Shown here in pieces: positions 36,853 through 46,420 of a stretch of DNA of 64,000 nt. Position 1 is the stretch's first letter, and every line of letters starts with the position of its first letter. The stretch is taken from positions 1 through 64,000 of the forward strand of contig JAPKBR010000017.1 in NCBI GenBank assembly GCA_028823345.1, given 5' to 3'. The stretch comes from Planctomycetota bacterium. GTDB lineage: Bacteria; Planctomycetota; UBA1135; GCA-002686595. The translations under genes and the position numbers were made by a program. The notes under the pieces are model-generated. The model saw nothing but the letters and a program-made list of their open reading frames with translations, did no database searches and was not told the origin of the DNA.

Positions 36853-38736
36853 GTGAAGCAGCCCCGCCCCCAACCCAAACGCTTTCGGCTCTGGCTGACT
36901 CTTTTCCTCGGCATTCCCCTGGCCTTCCCGGCCCTTGGACAGGACGGAGAAGCGACCCACTTGGGAGCCTGGCTGCACACGATTTCCGATCTAAGGGGCC
37001 CCATCGCCCTGGACTACACCGAGGGCGGATCCCTTTGGGTTGTGGAAGCCGACGGGAACCGCCTCTCACTCTTTGGGCCTTCCGGTAAGCCAAGCCGGCA
37101 ACTGGAAAACTCTGCCCCTTGGCTGAATCCCCGGGGAGTCGCGGTGGATACGCGGCTTTACGTGAGCGACCCGGCCCAACGGCGGGTCCTTGGAATTGCG
37201 GTGGAGGCCTGGGACGAAGCGGACACAGTCCTGCAGGGGCCCGAGGGTCTTTGCGAACCCGGCGCCCTGGACGCGAAAAATGGGCGGCTGGTGATTGCCG
37301 ATCCACTCGGTGGCCGCGTGATATTGTTCCAGGGCAGCAAGCGCTTGGAACTGGGTGTGGGTTTGCTGGGAGAACCCACGGGGGTTTGCCTGGACGACGA
37401 AGGGGGCACCTGGGTATCGGACGCGGCCCGCGCCAGGGTCGAGCACTTTGATCCCGACGGAAATCACATAGGCGGTTTCGGGGACTACGGCGCATTCCGC
37501 GGACTCTTGGCCGCGCCTTCTGGAATTGCCTGGTGGAATCACCGGGTTTTTGTGGCTGACCGGGACAACCATCGCATCAGCGTGCACACGGAAGGGGGCG
37601 ATTTGCTTTACACCGTGGGCCTGCATGCCCTTCGGCCGCGGGAGGGCAAGGGACTCTTGCACTACCCCAGCGCAATTGCGGTCTCCGCCGATGGCACGCG
37701 ATTGGCTGTTGCCGAACCACTCGACGGGCGGGTGCAGATCTTCAGCCGCGCCATGGGAGCCGAGCCAACAGTCGATCCCTTGCGCCGCGTCACACCCCAA
37801 GCTTCAGCGCACTACGGCCCAGCGGTTCGCGCTAGCGGCCAGTGGATGTTGCTGGTGGAACCCGAAACCCATTCGGTTCTCTTGCACGACACGCGCCGGG
37901 ATGAGGCGCCCATCGAGCTGACCAGTTTTGGACGGCGGGGAAGAGCCCTTGGCCGTTGGATTCAACCAGAGGGCATTTGGCTCGACATTGAACAACGCAC
38001 GGCTTGGGTCAGCGACCCTACGGCAGGAACCCTCGACCAAGTTCTCTTGCGCATCGACCCCCAAGCACCCCTCAACCAACACTTGGGTGCAGCAGCCTGG
38101 GTGCGGCGAGTGAACCTCGGGGCCCTCAAGCGCAATCTGGGTGGGGTTTCAGTTTTTCACGACCCACGGCCCACTGCGATCTGTCGGCGAGAAGGCAAGA
38201 CCTACGTAATCGACCGCGCCAATCGCTGCGTGCTGGTGATCGATGAGACCCAAACCTGCGTCAAAGTGTTGGGCGCCGGGGTCCTGTTGAAACCCATGGA
38301 CCTGTGTTTTGACCCCAAGGGCATCCTTTGGATCAGTGATGCCTGGCAGGGCCGTATTCTAGGTTTCGACCCAGACAGCGGAGAGAGCCGCGGCAGCCGC
38401 GGAGCCGGGGCTTTGCAAAGCCCAGACGGTATTTGTTGCGACCAAGAGTGGCGCATTTTCGTCAGCGACCGAGCGGCAAATCGGGTGTTGCGTTTTAATT
38501 CCCTGGGAGCCATGGACCTGTCCATAGGCAAGGAAGGCCTGGGCCCCGAAGGCCTCCTAGGACCGCGGGGTTTATCGATCGGCAAGGATGGAAACATCAG
38601 TGTTGTGGACCATGGCAACCACCGCTGTATGGTCTTCACCACCGAGGGAGAATTCGTGCGCGCCTTTGGTTCTAAGCTGCACGTGCGCCCCGCCATGCAA
38701 CCGAAGATCTACGACGAATGGGGAAACAAACGATGA
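36853..38736 (+). CDS. Secreted NHL-repeat beta-propeller protein
   Basis: 627 aa from GTG 36853, which has AGGGA upstream; an earlier ATG at 36718 would overlap the divergent gene and add 45 residues before the signal peptide. The signal peptide core is LWLTLFLGIPLAF with cleavage near ALGQ. The rest consists of NHL-type blades such as RGVAVDTRLYVSDPAQRRVLG, shortened here to the pattern GVAVD-x-LYVSDPAQRRV, plus GIAWWNHRVFVADRDNHRIS and GNISVVDHGNHRCMVF. NHL propellers bind proteins or ligands. It is coupled by ATGA to the lipoprotein gene and lies two genes before a cytochrome c peroxidase. Confidence 0.85.
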   Translation: MKQPRPQPKRFRLWLTLFLGIPLAFPALGQDGEATHLGAWLHTISDLRGPIALDYTEGGSLWVVEADGNRLSLFGPSGKPSRQLENSAPWLNPRGVAVDTRLYVSDPAQRRVLGIAVEAWDEADTVLQGPEGLCEPGALDAKNGRLVIADPLGGRVILFQGSKRLELGVGLLGEPTGVCLDDEGGTWVSDAARARVEHFDPDGNHIGGFGDYGAFRGLLAAPSGIAWWNHRVFVADRDNHRISVHTEGGDLLYTVGLHALRPREGKGLLHYPSAIAVSADGTRLAVAEPLDGRVQIFSRAMGAEPTVDPLRRVTPQASAHYGPAVRASGQWMLLVEPETHSVLLHDTRRDEAPIELTSFGRRGRALGRWIQPEGIWLDIEQRTAWVSDPTAGTLDQVLLRIDPQAPLNQHLGAAAWVRRVNLGALKRNLGGVSVFHDPRPTAICRREGKTYVIDRANRCVLVIDETQTCVKVLGAGVLLKPMDLCFDPKGILWISDAWQGRILGFDPDSGESRGSRGAGALQSPDGICCDQEWRIFVSDRAANRVLRFNSLGAMDLSIGKEGLGPEGLLGPRGLSIGKDGNISVVDHGNHRCMVFTTEGEFVRAFGSKLHVRPAMQPKIYDEWGNKR

Positions 38737-39197
38737 AAGCAAGCACTTGGATCTGGATCCTATGTCTAGCCCTCGGCGCATGCAGCGGCGAGGAAACGCA
38801 ACCGGTTGCTGCGGACCCGCCGACTTCAGAGTCCACGGACCCCAAACCGGCTGACGAGCCGCTGCCCCTCAAGGCAGATGCTAACGGAGGTGGCTTTCAC
38901 TTAGAGCTCATCCCCAGCCCCCACCCAATTCCCCTGAACCTGGATTTCTCCCTCCGCTTTCGATTGCTGGACAACGAGGGACAGCCCTTGGCCGAACCCC
39001 TCAAGCACATCGCCTTAGATGCTGATATGCCCGAGCACGGCCACGGCATGAAGATCGCGCCGGTGCTGGAAGAGAAAGACGGATGGATTCATGCCTCGCC
39101 GCTCCTATTTCACATGCCGGGCCTTTGGGAAATCTACGTGGACCGCACGCAGGGGCATGTGACCGAGCGTGCACAACTGTCCTTCAAGGTGTACTAG
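38733..39197 (+). CDS. YtkA/FixH-like lipoprotein
   Basis: 154 aa from the ATG at 38733, overlapping the NHL stop (ATGA). The lipobox LALGAC puts the lipidated Cys at 17. After a Pro/Glu/Thr-rich linker, one immunoglobulin-like domain carries ALDADMPEHGHGM (94-106), the hallmark of YtkA-like domains. It is followed by LLFHMPGLWEIYVD. The His/Met-rich loop could bind copper, but this is not shown for the family. Placement between an NHL protein and a di-heme peroxidase suggests a shared periplasmic electron-transfer or metal-handling role. Confidence 0.85.
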   Translation: MKASTWIWILCLALGACSGEETQPVAADPPTSESTDPKPADEPLPLKADANGGGFHLELIPSPHPIPLNLDFSLRFRLLDNEGQPLAEPLKHIALDADMPEHGHGMKIAPVLEEKDGWIHASPLLFHMPGLWEIYVDRTQGHVTERAQLSFKVY

Positions 39198-39202
39198 ACC
39201 CC

Positions 39203-40417
39203 ATGCGCCGCACTCTTCTCTGTTCGCTTTGCTTGGTCCTTGGATTGCTCTGGGTTCTTTGCGATAAGAAACCGGAGCCGCCGGTGGCACCGGTCCCCGC
39301 AACAGCACTGGAAGACCCCTGGCCCTTGGATTTGCTACGCCACCTAGGCCCCCTACCCCCGCTTCCCGCAGACCCCACGAACAGCGTTGCGGATAACCCC
39401 GCCGCCGCCCACTACGGCCAGTGGCTCTTTTTCGACAAGCGCCTTTCGGGGGATGGGGAAGTCTCTTGCGCCACTTGCCATGACCCCGAGCACGGCTTTG
39501 CGGACACCCGTCCCATCGCCCTGGGCAAAGCCCTTGGCGAACGCCATGCCCCGACGGTGATTGGATCCGCCTACCAGCGCTGGCTCGGCTGGGGAGGTCG
39601 CGCGGATAGCCTCTGGATGCAGGCACTTGGCCCCATGGAAAATGAGGTGGAAATGGCCGGGGATCGCCAAGATATCGCTCGCCTAGTGCGCTCCGACCCT
39701 TTGCTACGCCAAGCCCATGAAGAGGTTTACGGCGAAATCCCCAAGGACGTGGACACGCTGTTCGCCCAACTAGGCAAGGCCATCGCAGCCTACGAACGTC
39801 TCTTGATACAGAAAGATTCACCCTTTGACCTTTGGGTGCGGTCCATCCTCGATCTGCCGGGCGGGGATCCCACAGCGCTTAACGAAGAACAACAGCGTGG
39901 CCTGCGCATTTTTCTCGGGCCGGGCCGCTGTACCCTTTGCCACTTGGGCCCCACCCTGAGCGACTTGGAATTCCACAACAACCAGCTCCCCACCCACCCC
40001 GACGGGCCACGGGACGATGCGGGTCGCTATCGGGGCGCACGCTTGGTTCAAGAGAGTCCCTTCAACGCGGCCGGCCCGTACAGCGACGCACCCGAGGGCG
40101 AGGCCGCCAAACGTGTGCGTGCCCTTGTGCAATCATCAGAGTCCTTCGGGGAGTTCCGCACTCCGACCCTTCGGAACCTCGCCCGCCGGGCCCCTTACGG
40201 CCACCAGGGGCAATTCCCCGATTTAGGCAGCGTCTTGAGTTTTTACAACACCCTCGAAGACCAGGATTTACGCAGCCACCATCAGGAACAATTGCTGCAG
40301 CCCCTGCGTCTGGATAGTGCGGCCCTAGGGGCTCTGGAGGCCTTTCTCTTGGCCCTAGAAGGCCGCGACCTGCCAGGTCATCTGGTCCAGGCACCCGTTG
40401 CACCGATTCGAGACTAG
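39203..40417 (+). CDS. Di-heme cytochrome c peroxidase / MauG family protein
   Basis: 404 aa from ATG 39203, five bases after the lipoprotein stop. An N-terminal hydrophobic export segment (LCLVLGLLWVL) is followed by a Pro-rich linker. Two c-type heme motifs are present: CATCH at 89-93 after LSGDGEVS, and CTLCH at 243-247. Family features such as WLFFDKRLSGDG, ENEVEM-type helix, EFRTPTLRNLARRAPYGHQG and SVLSFYN are clear. It either reduces hydrogen peroxide or carries out MauG-like oxidation in the periplasm. Heme attachment requires a cytochrome c maturation system not seen here. Confidence 0.92.
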   Translation: MRRTLLCSLCLVLGLLWVLCDKKPEPPVAPVPATALEDPWPLDLLRHLGPLPPLPADPTNSVADNPAAAHYGQWLFFDKRLSGDGEVSCATCHDPEHGFADTRPIALGKALGERHAPTVIGSAYQRWLGWGGRADSLWMQALGPMENEVEMAGDRQDIARLVRSDPLLRQAHEEVYGEIPKDVDTLFAQLGKAIAAYERLLIQKDSPFDLWVRSILDLPGGDPTALNEEQQRGLRIFLGPGRCTLCHLGPTLSDLEFHNNQLPTHPDGPRDDAGRYRGARLVQESPFNAAGPYSDAPEGEAAKRVRALVQSSESFGEFRTPTLRNLARRAPYGHQGQFPDLGSVLSFYNTLEDQDLRSHHQEQLLQPLRLDSAALGALEAFLLALEGRDLPGHLVQAPVAPIRD

Positions 40418-40570
40418 GGCCCCACTGCCCTCCTTTCTGCGAATCCTGCCCCGGGATGCTGCTCGGACATGACTTAGCCCTCCGCCCTTAGCCGTTGGGG
40501 GATAGAATTGAACACGGACCCCCATACACACGTCGTGTCCACGGCCCCATCTCATACCCTGCCAAACCCC
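40418..40570. other. Intergenic region before the LVIVD gene
   Basis: 153 bases. A TAGAAT hexamer (40503-40508) could be a -10 box for the LVIVD gene, but no -35 partner at proper spacing is visible. Confidence 0.25.
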
Positions 40571-43120
40571 ATGCGAAGCCTACTACTAGCCTCTTGTGCC
40601 CTACTGCTTTCCACAGGCGCCATCGCCTTGCACGATGACGACCCAAAGATTCTGAGTCGCAAGCTGCCCGTGAGCGGCCCCATTTGGCGCAACAGTCCCA
40701 GCTTGACCCAGGGCGGCGGCAACACGACCACGAACATGCCCGGCGCCGGTTTTGATTCCCAAGGGGTCACGCTCGAGGCTTGGATTCCCCTGAACCAAAT
40801 CGACAACGCCTCGTCCGGCAACGATTGCTGGGGCTACACAAGTCCCAGTGGCCGTGAGTACGGAATCATGGGCACCTCCAACGGCACGGCCTTCTTCGAG
40901 GTCACTAACCCATCGGCAACTCAGCTGATTGATTGGGTGGACGGTAACGACAGTCTTTGGCGCGACATCAAGGTCTATGGAAACGTAGCCTATTCGGTGA
41001 CCGAAGGCTCGGGCGGCATCCAAGTGATCAGCATGGCCAACATTGACAACGGTACGGTCAGCTTGGTCAACACGATCGACGACGTGAGCACCGCTAACAG
41101 CCACAACGTGGTGATTGACGAGGTCTCAGGTTACCTCTACCGCTGTGGCGGCGGCAGCAACGGCCTGCGCATGTACAGCCTCGCCAACCCTACCAGCCCC
41201 CAGTATGTGGGCAGTTGGAACACGCGCTATGTGCACGATGCCCAGATTGTGACCTACACCACCGGCCCCCACGCGGGACGGCAGATCGCCTACTGCTGCG
41301 CTGGCCTCAGTGGCGGCTCAGGAGACACGGGCCTGACCATCGTGGACGTGACCAACAAGTCCAACCCCACGGTCATCAGTCAGGTTTATTGGCCAAACCG
41401 GGCCTATAGCCACCAAGGCTGGATGAGCGAAGATCGCCAGCTGTTCTACATGGGCGACGAGCTAGATGAGAACGGCGTACTGCCCTCCACGATCTATGTA
41501 ATCAACGTGGCAGATCCCGACAATGCGTTCTACATGAACTCATTCACCAACGGTAACTTGGCGATCACGCACAACTGCTACACCAAAGGTGGCCTGCTGT
41601 ACGCCGCCAACTACACCAGCGGCATGCGCATCTTTGATTTGAACCAAAGCGCAACCAACCCGCCAGAGGTTGGGTACTTCGACACCTACCAAAGCGGTGA
41701 CGGAGCCTCTTTCAATGGGCTGTGGAGTCTCTTCCCTTACTTCGCTAGCGGCACGGTGATCGGCAGTGACCTGGAAGGAGGCTTCTTCGTATGGGACGTA
41801 GGCGATCCGGACTTGGTCTTGACCGTGGCGGGCGGAGCGCCCGAAATGGTTGCGCCTTCGGGAGCCACGATTGACGTGGAGATCACCGAGAACGTACTCG
41901 GTGCCCTCGACCCGGCGACCACCAAATTGTTCTTCGATGTGGGCATGGGCATGCAGAGCGTGCCTCTGCAGGCCATAGGCGGAACCACTTGGCGCGCCGC
42001 ATTGCCCACGGGCATATGCGGTACGACGGTGGACTGGTATCTTGCTGCGGACTCCACGTCCGGACAGACCTACTCCACTCCCACCACCGCACCAACCACG
42101 GTCTACACCTCGATCTTTGGCTACGGCGAAACCTTGGTCGCTAGCCTCGACATGGAGACCAACGCTGGTTGGACCGGCGGCATCCCAGGGGACACCGCCT
42201 CTACTGGGGTTTGGGAGCGAGGCAACCCCAACGGCACCGCCGCCCAACCGGAAGATGATCACACCAACCCCGGGACTAGGTGCTGGTTCACAGGCCAGGG
42301 CAGCGTTGGTGGCAGCATCGGCGCAAATGATGTGGACGGGGGTTACACCACCCTGCACAGCACGAACTTTGATGTTTCGACCCTAAGCGATCCGAAGATC
42401 TCCTTCTGGCTGTGGTATTCCAACACCGCCGGTGGATCCCCAGGCGCGGACACCTTCCGGGTGGGCCTCTCGAACAATGGCGGCGTAAGTTGGGTCACAG
42501 CCCTGACTGTCGGTCCCAGCGGCGCTGGTACGTCAGGCGGCTGGGAAAAGTACAGCCTACGCATGGGCGATCACCTGACCGTCACGAACCAATTGCTCGT
42601 GCGTTTCGTCGCCGAGGACGCGGGTTCCGGCTCGATTGTCGAAGCAGCGGTGGACGACTTCACCGTTGGGGATGTGGATTGCACCGCCCCAGGCCTCGGA
42701 AGTCGTTACTGCTCCCCGAACGTGTCGAACTCCACCGGCACGCCGGCGACCATCAACGCTACAGGAAGCAACGTGGCCACGGACAACAACCTGACCATGA
42801 CCGCAACTAACCTGCCCCCGAACCAGTTCGGCTATTTCCTAGTCAGTGCCAGCCAAGGCTTAATCGTTGGCCCCGGCGGTGCCATGGGCGACCTTTGCTT
42901 GGGCTCCCCCATCGGGCGCTTTAGCAACAACGTGCTCAACTCGGGTCCCTTCGGGAGCATCAGCTTAGGCATCAATCTGACCTCCCTACCGGCGCCTCCG
43001 ACCTTCAACCATACGGTTCAGGCGGGCGAGACTTGGAACTTCCAAGGCTGGTACCGTGACGCGGTGGTCGGCATGCCGACCTCCAACTTCACCGACGGAA
43101 TTTCGGTTCTGTTCCAATAG
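40571..43120 (+). CDS. Secreted LVIVD-repeat ('choice-of-anchor B') protein
   Basis: 849 aa from ATG 40571, which directly begins a signal peptide (LLLASCALLLSTGAIA); a TTG at 40508 would add 21 unlikely residues. Residues about 70-420 contain LVIVD-type blades (VISMANIDNGTVSLVNT, MYSLANPTSPQYVGSW, LTIVDVTNKSNPTVIS, IYVINVADPDNAFYM). The second half has Ig-like and jelly-roll-like beta domains (SFWLWYSNTAGG, then VRFVAEDAGSGSIVEAAVDD). The C-terminal 90 residues (NFQGWYRDAV near the end) look like the short terminal domain common on planctomycete secreted proteins. A surface or matrix protein is likely. Ligand and anchor are unknown. Confidence 0.88.
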   Translation: MRSLLLASCALLLSTGAIALHDDDPKILSRKLPVSGPIWRNSPSLTQGGGNTTTNMPGAGFDSQGVTLEAWIPLNQIDNASSGNDCWGYTSPSGREYGIMGTSNGTAFFEVTNPSATQLIDWVDGNDSLWRDIKVYGNVAYSVTEGSGGIQVISMANIDNGTVSLVNTIDDVSTANSHNVVIDEVSGYLYRCGGGSNGLRMYSLANPTSPQYVGSWNTRYVHDAQIVTYTTGPHAGRQIAYCCAGLSGGSGDTGLTIVDVTNKSNPTVISQVYWPNRAYSHQGWMSEDRQLFYMGDELDENGVLPSTIYVINVADPDNAFYMNSFTNGNLAITHNCYTKGGLLYAANYTSGMRIFDLNQSATNPPEVGYFDTYQSGDGASFNGLWSLFPYFASGTVIGSDLEGGFFVWDVGDPDLVLTVAGGAPEMVAPSGATIDVEITENVLGALDPATTKLFFDVGMGMQSVPLQAIGGTTWRAALPTGICGTTVDWYLAADSTSGQTYSTPTTAPTTVYTSIFGYGETLVASLDMETNAGWTGGIPGDTASTGVWERGNPNGTAAQPEDDHTNPGTRCWFTGQGSVGGSIGANDVDGGYTTLHSTNFDVSTLSDPKISFWLWYSNTAGGSPGADTFRVGLSNNGGVSWVTALTVGPSGAGTSGGWEKYSLRMGDHLTVTNQLLVRFVAEDAGSGSIVEAAVDDFTVGDVDCTAPGLGSRYCSPNVSNSTGTPATINATGSNVATDNNLTMTATNLPPNQFGYFLVSASQGLIVGPGGAMGDLCLGSPIGRFSNNVLNSGPFGSISLGINLTSLPAPPTFNHTVQAGETWNFQGWYRDAVVGMPTSNFTDGISVLFQ

Positions 43121-43152
43121 GCGCGAGCCAAAAGACTGCCCCGCGGTCAATT

Positions 43153-45390
43153 CTAGAACGTCGCCACTTCCACCGCTTCCACCGTGTGGGGCACGAAGGG
43201 CGGGGTCTCCATCAAGAGGTTCTGGTCATAGGCCCAGTCCCGGTAGGGTGCCTTGTAGCGGTTGCCGCCATAGGCCCAGGCGCCGGTGGCCAAGCGGTTT
43301 TCCCAGGCTTGGATAAAGGACCCGTTGATGTAGCAGTGCTTGCCGCTCCAACCTTCGTGGAAACGCGGCAGGTTCTCGAAGCCACCGTTGTAAGACGAGC
43401 CAACTGTGGGCAAGTTGCCGGTGAAGATGGAGACGTTGAAGGTGGTCTCGGACGCGTCGGGTAAACCGCCGCCGAGGGACTTGGAGCCATCCCAACTGTT
43501 CGAGAGCAAGTTTACCGCGTCGGCAATCACCGCCGAAACGATTGGGTTGGACGAAGTACCCCCACTCACGTTGTAGTCCCCTTGAATGTAGAGCGAGCCC
43601 TCTGTCACAACGGAAAGGTCATTGTGGAGGGTATCCCCATTGGACAAGAGCACGCCCTTGGCATCGGATCCCGTACCCATGCCCGCGTGGCCCACGTACA
43701 AAAGACCGTTCTCGGGGAAAATTCCAATTGTGGCGCCCCCATTGCTGGCCTGGTAAGCGAGCTCTAGATCCCGCAGAATCCCCAGATCCACTTCCACCAC
43801 GTCTACTTCGTTGCTGGTTGATTGGCGTGTGTCTGGGACCTCACCGAGGGAAATTGCGTCAGCCACCTCGGCGGTCACATCGCCCCAGCCCGCCATTTGG
43901 AGAGGGTCGAGGAGATCGCTTGTCGCCAGGGGACTGTAGGCCCGCCAAGTGGAGCCGTCCTCGTTCACGATAATCTTCAGCCCTGCCTTGTTGTTGTAGT
44001 AACCAGGGTCATAGAAAGGGCCCGCGTCAGCGCCTGTTGCAGGGCGGTAACTATCCGTGGCTGCGTCGAGGACCCAACCGCCTCCTTCCCCGGGGTCACT
44101 GGGCACAAAGGCCTGGATAGACTCGATGTCCGCCAGTTGCACTTGGCCAACCTGCTCGGGGTGGGCTGAACCGGTGCCAACCGTGTAAGGGAACTCTTCC
44201 GTCGCAGGAACCCCATAGCCATCGGGGGCATCCCAGTACTCAAGAGCTCCCGCATGGAAGGGCAACCAATCGCCGCTGTCCAAGAAATCCCCATCGCCGT
44301 TGGAGTCATAGCCCACGGTGAAAGCCGAGTCATAACCGCTGATGTTGCTGGGGATCGACCCCAACTGCGAGCGGCTGTCCATACGCAGGTACTCTGAAGG
44401 TTCGGATGGATCAAAGGGGTTGGCCACCCACTTACGCACCATCACCGTGCCGTTGGATGAGGTGTCGTCCTTGCGTCTCCGGTACATGTTGCCCACCGAC
44501 CGCAGGTAGTTGGTGTCCATGGTCAGAGTGTCGCCGCATCCGAGGAAAAGATCGCCGTTGCTGTGCACACGACCGGAAACGGTCATGCTGGGGCCCGGAT
44601 TTATCTCCAGATCGTCTTCATAGAAAATCGTGTACTGGGTGGCGGGGGTGCGAGTCACGCGAAAGATACGCGTGACCGTGGCACGTTGACTGGCCCCACG
44701 TGGGGCAGAGGATCCGGGGATAAAGTCTCCCCACAGGTCCCTGCCATCAAGGGTGAACCCTTCGAACAGGGCGCGGTTCGCCACGCTCATTTGGTCCAAG
44801 CTAGCGGTCAGCTCCACTGCCGCAGTGCTAGGATCATCCGTGGTCCCCACTAACTCCCAACTTGCTTGGCCCGACACCACCACGCGCAGCTCGAACAAGC
44901 GGCTCGTGCGTCGCAGGAAGGCGCCACCAGAGTCGGCTTGAGTGTAGGGATCTCCGAGGCCCTGAATTTTCCAACCTATCTTATGGAAGGGCGTTCCCCC
45001 CGTCCCCGAGTGCCCGCTGGACACCATGGTCACGCCTTTCATGAAGAACGCCTCAGCACCCGCAGGCGCATCCAACATCCACCGATCCCGGTCACTCTCA
45101 ACCACCGTCTCCGTACTGGGCGTGGCTTGCTGCCAATCGTCTTCACGGTACCAATTTGCCAAGCGCTCTTCCAAATGCACCGAGGCGGAAGCAAGCACAG
45201 CCTCTGCGAGGTACTGTTGATCTGCTTCGGTTTGGCGCACGGAAACCAACTTGGCGTCAATGCTGGAGTTGGTCATCAAGAGGGCCAACATGGCAGCTGA
45301 GACGGAAGCTCCGAAGAGGGCATAGACCATGGCAATGCCTCGCTTACGGCCATTGCCACCGAATCTTGAAGTGTGATTGATCATTAACAT
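43153..45390 (-). CDS. PilX-like pilus assembly protein
   Basis: 745 aa. The N-terminus KRGIAMVYALFGASVSAAMLA has a basic stretch, a Gly cleavage site and a hydrophobic helix like type IV prepilins. Position 5 after the cleavage point is Tyr instead of Glu, as often in PilX-type minor pilins. The long exported remainder is rich in Gly/Asp/Asn and includes SGRVHSNGDLFLGCG and YVGHAGMGTG, which recall PilX-family beta-helical C-terminal domains. It is the third pilin-like gene in a row, starting 21 bases after the PilW-like stop. The first ATG (45390) or the ATG two codons later could be used. Confidence 0.75.
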   Translation of the reverse strand: MLMINHTSRFGGNGRKRGIAMVYALFGASVSAAMLALLMTNSSIDAKLVSVRQTEADQQYLAEAVLASASVHLEERLANWYREDDWQQATPSTETVVESDRDRWMLDAPAGAEAFFMKGVTMVSSGHSGTGGTPFHKIGWKIQGLGDPYTQADSGGAFLRRTSRLFELRVVVSGQASWELVGTTDDPSTAAVELTASLDQMSVANRALFEGFTLDGRDLWGDFIPGSSAPRGASQRATVTRIFRVTRTPATQYTIFYEDDLEINPGPSMTVSGRVHSNGDLFLGCGDTLTMDTNYLRSVGNMYRRRKDDTSSNGTVMVRKWVANPFDPSEPSEYLRMDSRSQLGSIPSNISGYDSAFTVGYDSNGDGDFLDSGDWLPFHAGALEYWDAPDGYGVPATEEFPYTVGTGSAHPEQVGQVQLADIESIQAFVPSDPGEGGGWVLDAATDSYRPATGADAGPFYDPGYYNNKAGLKIIVNEDGSTWRAYSPLATSDLLDPLQMAGWGDVTAEVADAISLGEVPDTRQSTSNEVDVVEVDLGILRDLELAYQASNGGATIGIFPENGLLYVGHAGMGTGSDAKGVLLSNGDTLHNDLSVVTEGSLYIQGDYNVSGGTSSNPIVSAVIADAVNLLSNSWDGSKSLGGGLPDASETTFNVSIFTGNLPTVGSSYNGGFENLPRFHEGWSGKHCYINGSFIQAWENRLATGAWAYGGNRYKAPYRDWAYDQNLLMETPPFVPHTVEAVEVATF

Positions 45391-45411
45391 ATTGTTTTTT
45401 GTTCCTGCGCC

Positions 45412-46416
45412 TCACTCCTCGGGAAAGCGCGCGTCTCCAAAGGGCAAGCGGAGAATGGCCTCCGAGCGGTAGTGGTGGGCGCGTCCACGTTTATCTTCTC
45501 CGCGCATCCAGATCGTGACCACCAGAGCATTGGCCGCAACCACAACTCCCAGCCCCCCATTAGTGGGGTCAAAGTCATCCTGCCTCTCCCAGTACTGCAG
45601 ATCTTCCGCATACTTGATGTCGAACCAGTCCACGCCGCTGACCACAACCTCGCGCCGGAAGGGATAGTCGGGGTCTCCAGCGGGAACCCTCGGGTCGCGG
45701 ATGCGCCGCACCAACACGTTACATCCATCGGAACCCGGCTCGACGATCCAAGCGATGTCGTTCAGGCTCCAGGCAATGCGGGTCTCCGCGTCCACTTCTA
45801 GACGCGTACCATCGAGGCCCAGATAAGGGGCGGGGTGTACCAAATCAGAAACCACCTGACTCATGACACCGTCCCCGTTGCAGTCGAGTTCTGGAATGCC
45901 GTCGCCAACCCACTCACCGTAGGCACCACTGACCGTATAACCGAACACGTCATGGTCAGGCCGTCCGTTGGCGTCCTGGTCTGCCGGCAAAGCGAGAATC
46001 AAAGAGGATTGGACCAAGGGATCGCTACGGTCAAGGCCAAGGCGATCCACATAGGCAATCATCCCCAAGATCGGAGCCGGAGTATGAAGGTGCCCACGGG
46101 CGGTAAACGTGGGCCCATCGAGGGCTACGCGGGAACCCACCATGCGGGCGGTTCCCGGCACTCCGCCATAGTAAAGGTGCGGATAGTGCAACCCATCCAC
46201 GGTCCGGATGCCAGTCATGCCCAGGTCCGCGCGAATACGGCCCATGGCCTTGCGGGCATCCCGAGCGAGTTTCAGATCAAGGGCATTGGCCTCGGTCACA
46301 TCTCTCATGTCCTGGGTCGCCCCCACCACCCAACTGGACAGTGTGCCTAAGATGCCGGCCACTATCAGAATCTCCAAGAGAGAGGTGCCCGTCGTACTTT
46401 GAAAAATCCGCCTCAT
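45412..46416 (-). CDS. PilW-like minor pilin / pseudopilin
   Basis: 334 aa. It has a class III prepilin signal: MRRIFQSTTG then cleavage before TSLLEILIVAGILG, with Glu at +5 as required by prepilin peptidase. After the hydrophobic helix comes a long globular domain with no motif I recognise, in keeping with PilW or GspJ-type minor pilins. It begins four bases after the PilV-like stop. No pilus ATPase, platform protein or prepilin peptidase is present nearby, so these must be encoded elsewhere. Confidence 0.8.
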   Translation of the reverse strand: MRRIFQSTTGTSLLEILIVAGILGTLSSWVVGATQDMRDVTEANALDLKLARDARKAMGRIRADLGMTGIRTVDGLHYPHLYYGGVPGTARMVGSRVALDGPTFTARGHLHTPAPILGMIAYVDRLGLDRSDPLVQSSLILALPADQDANGRPDHDVFGYTVSGAYGEWVGDGIPELDCNGDGVMSQVVSDLVHPAPYLGLDGTRLEVDAETRIAWSLNDIAWIVEPGSDGCNVLVRRIRDPRVPAGDPDYPFRREVVVSGVDWFDIKYAEDLQYWERQDDFDPTNGGLGVVVAANALVVTIWMRGEDKRGRAHHYRSEAILRLPFGDARFPEE

Positions 46417-46420
46417 ATTC

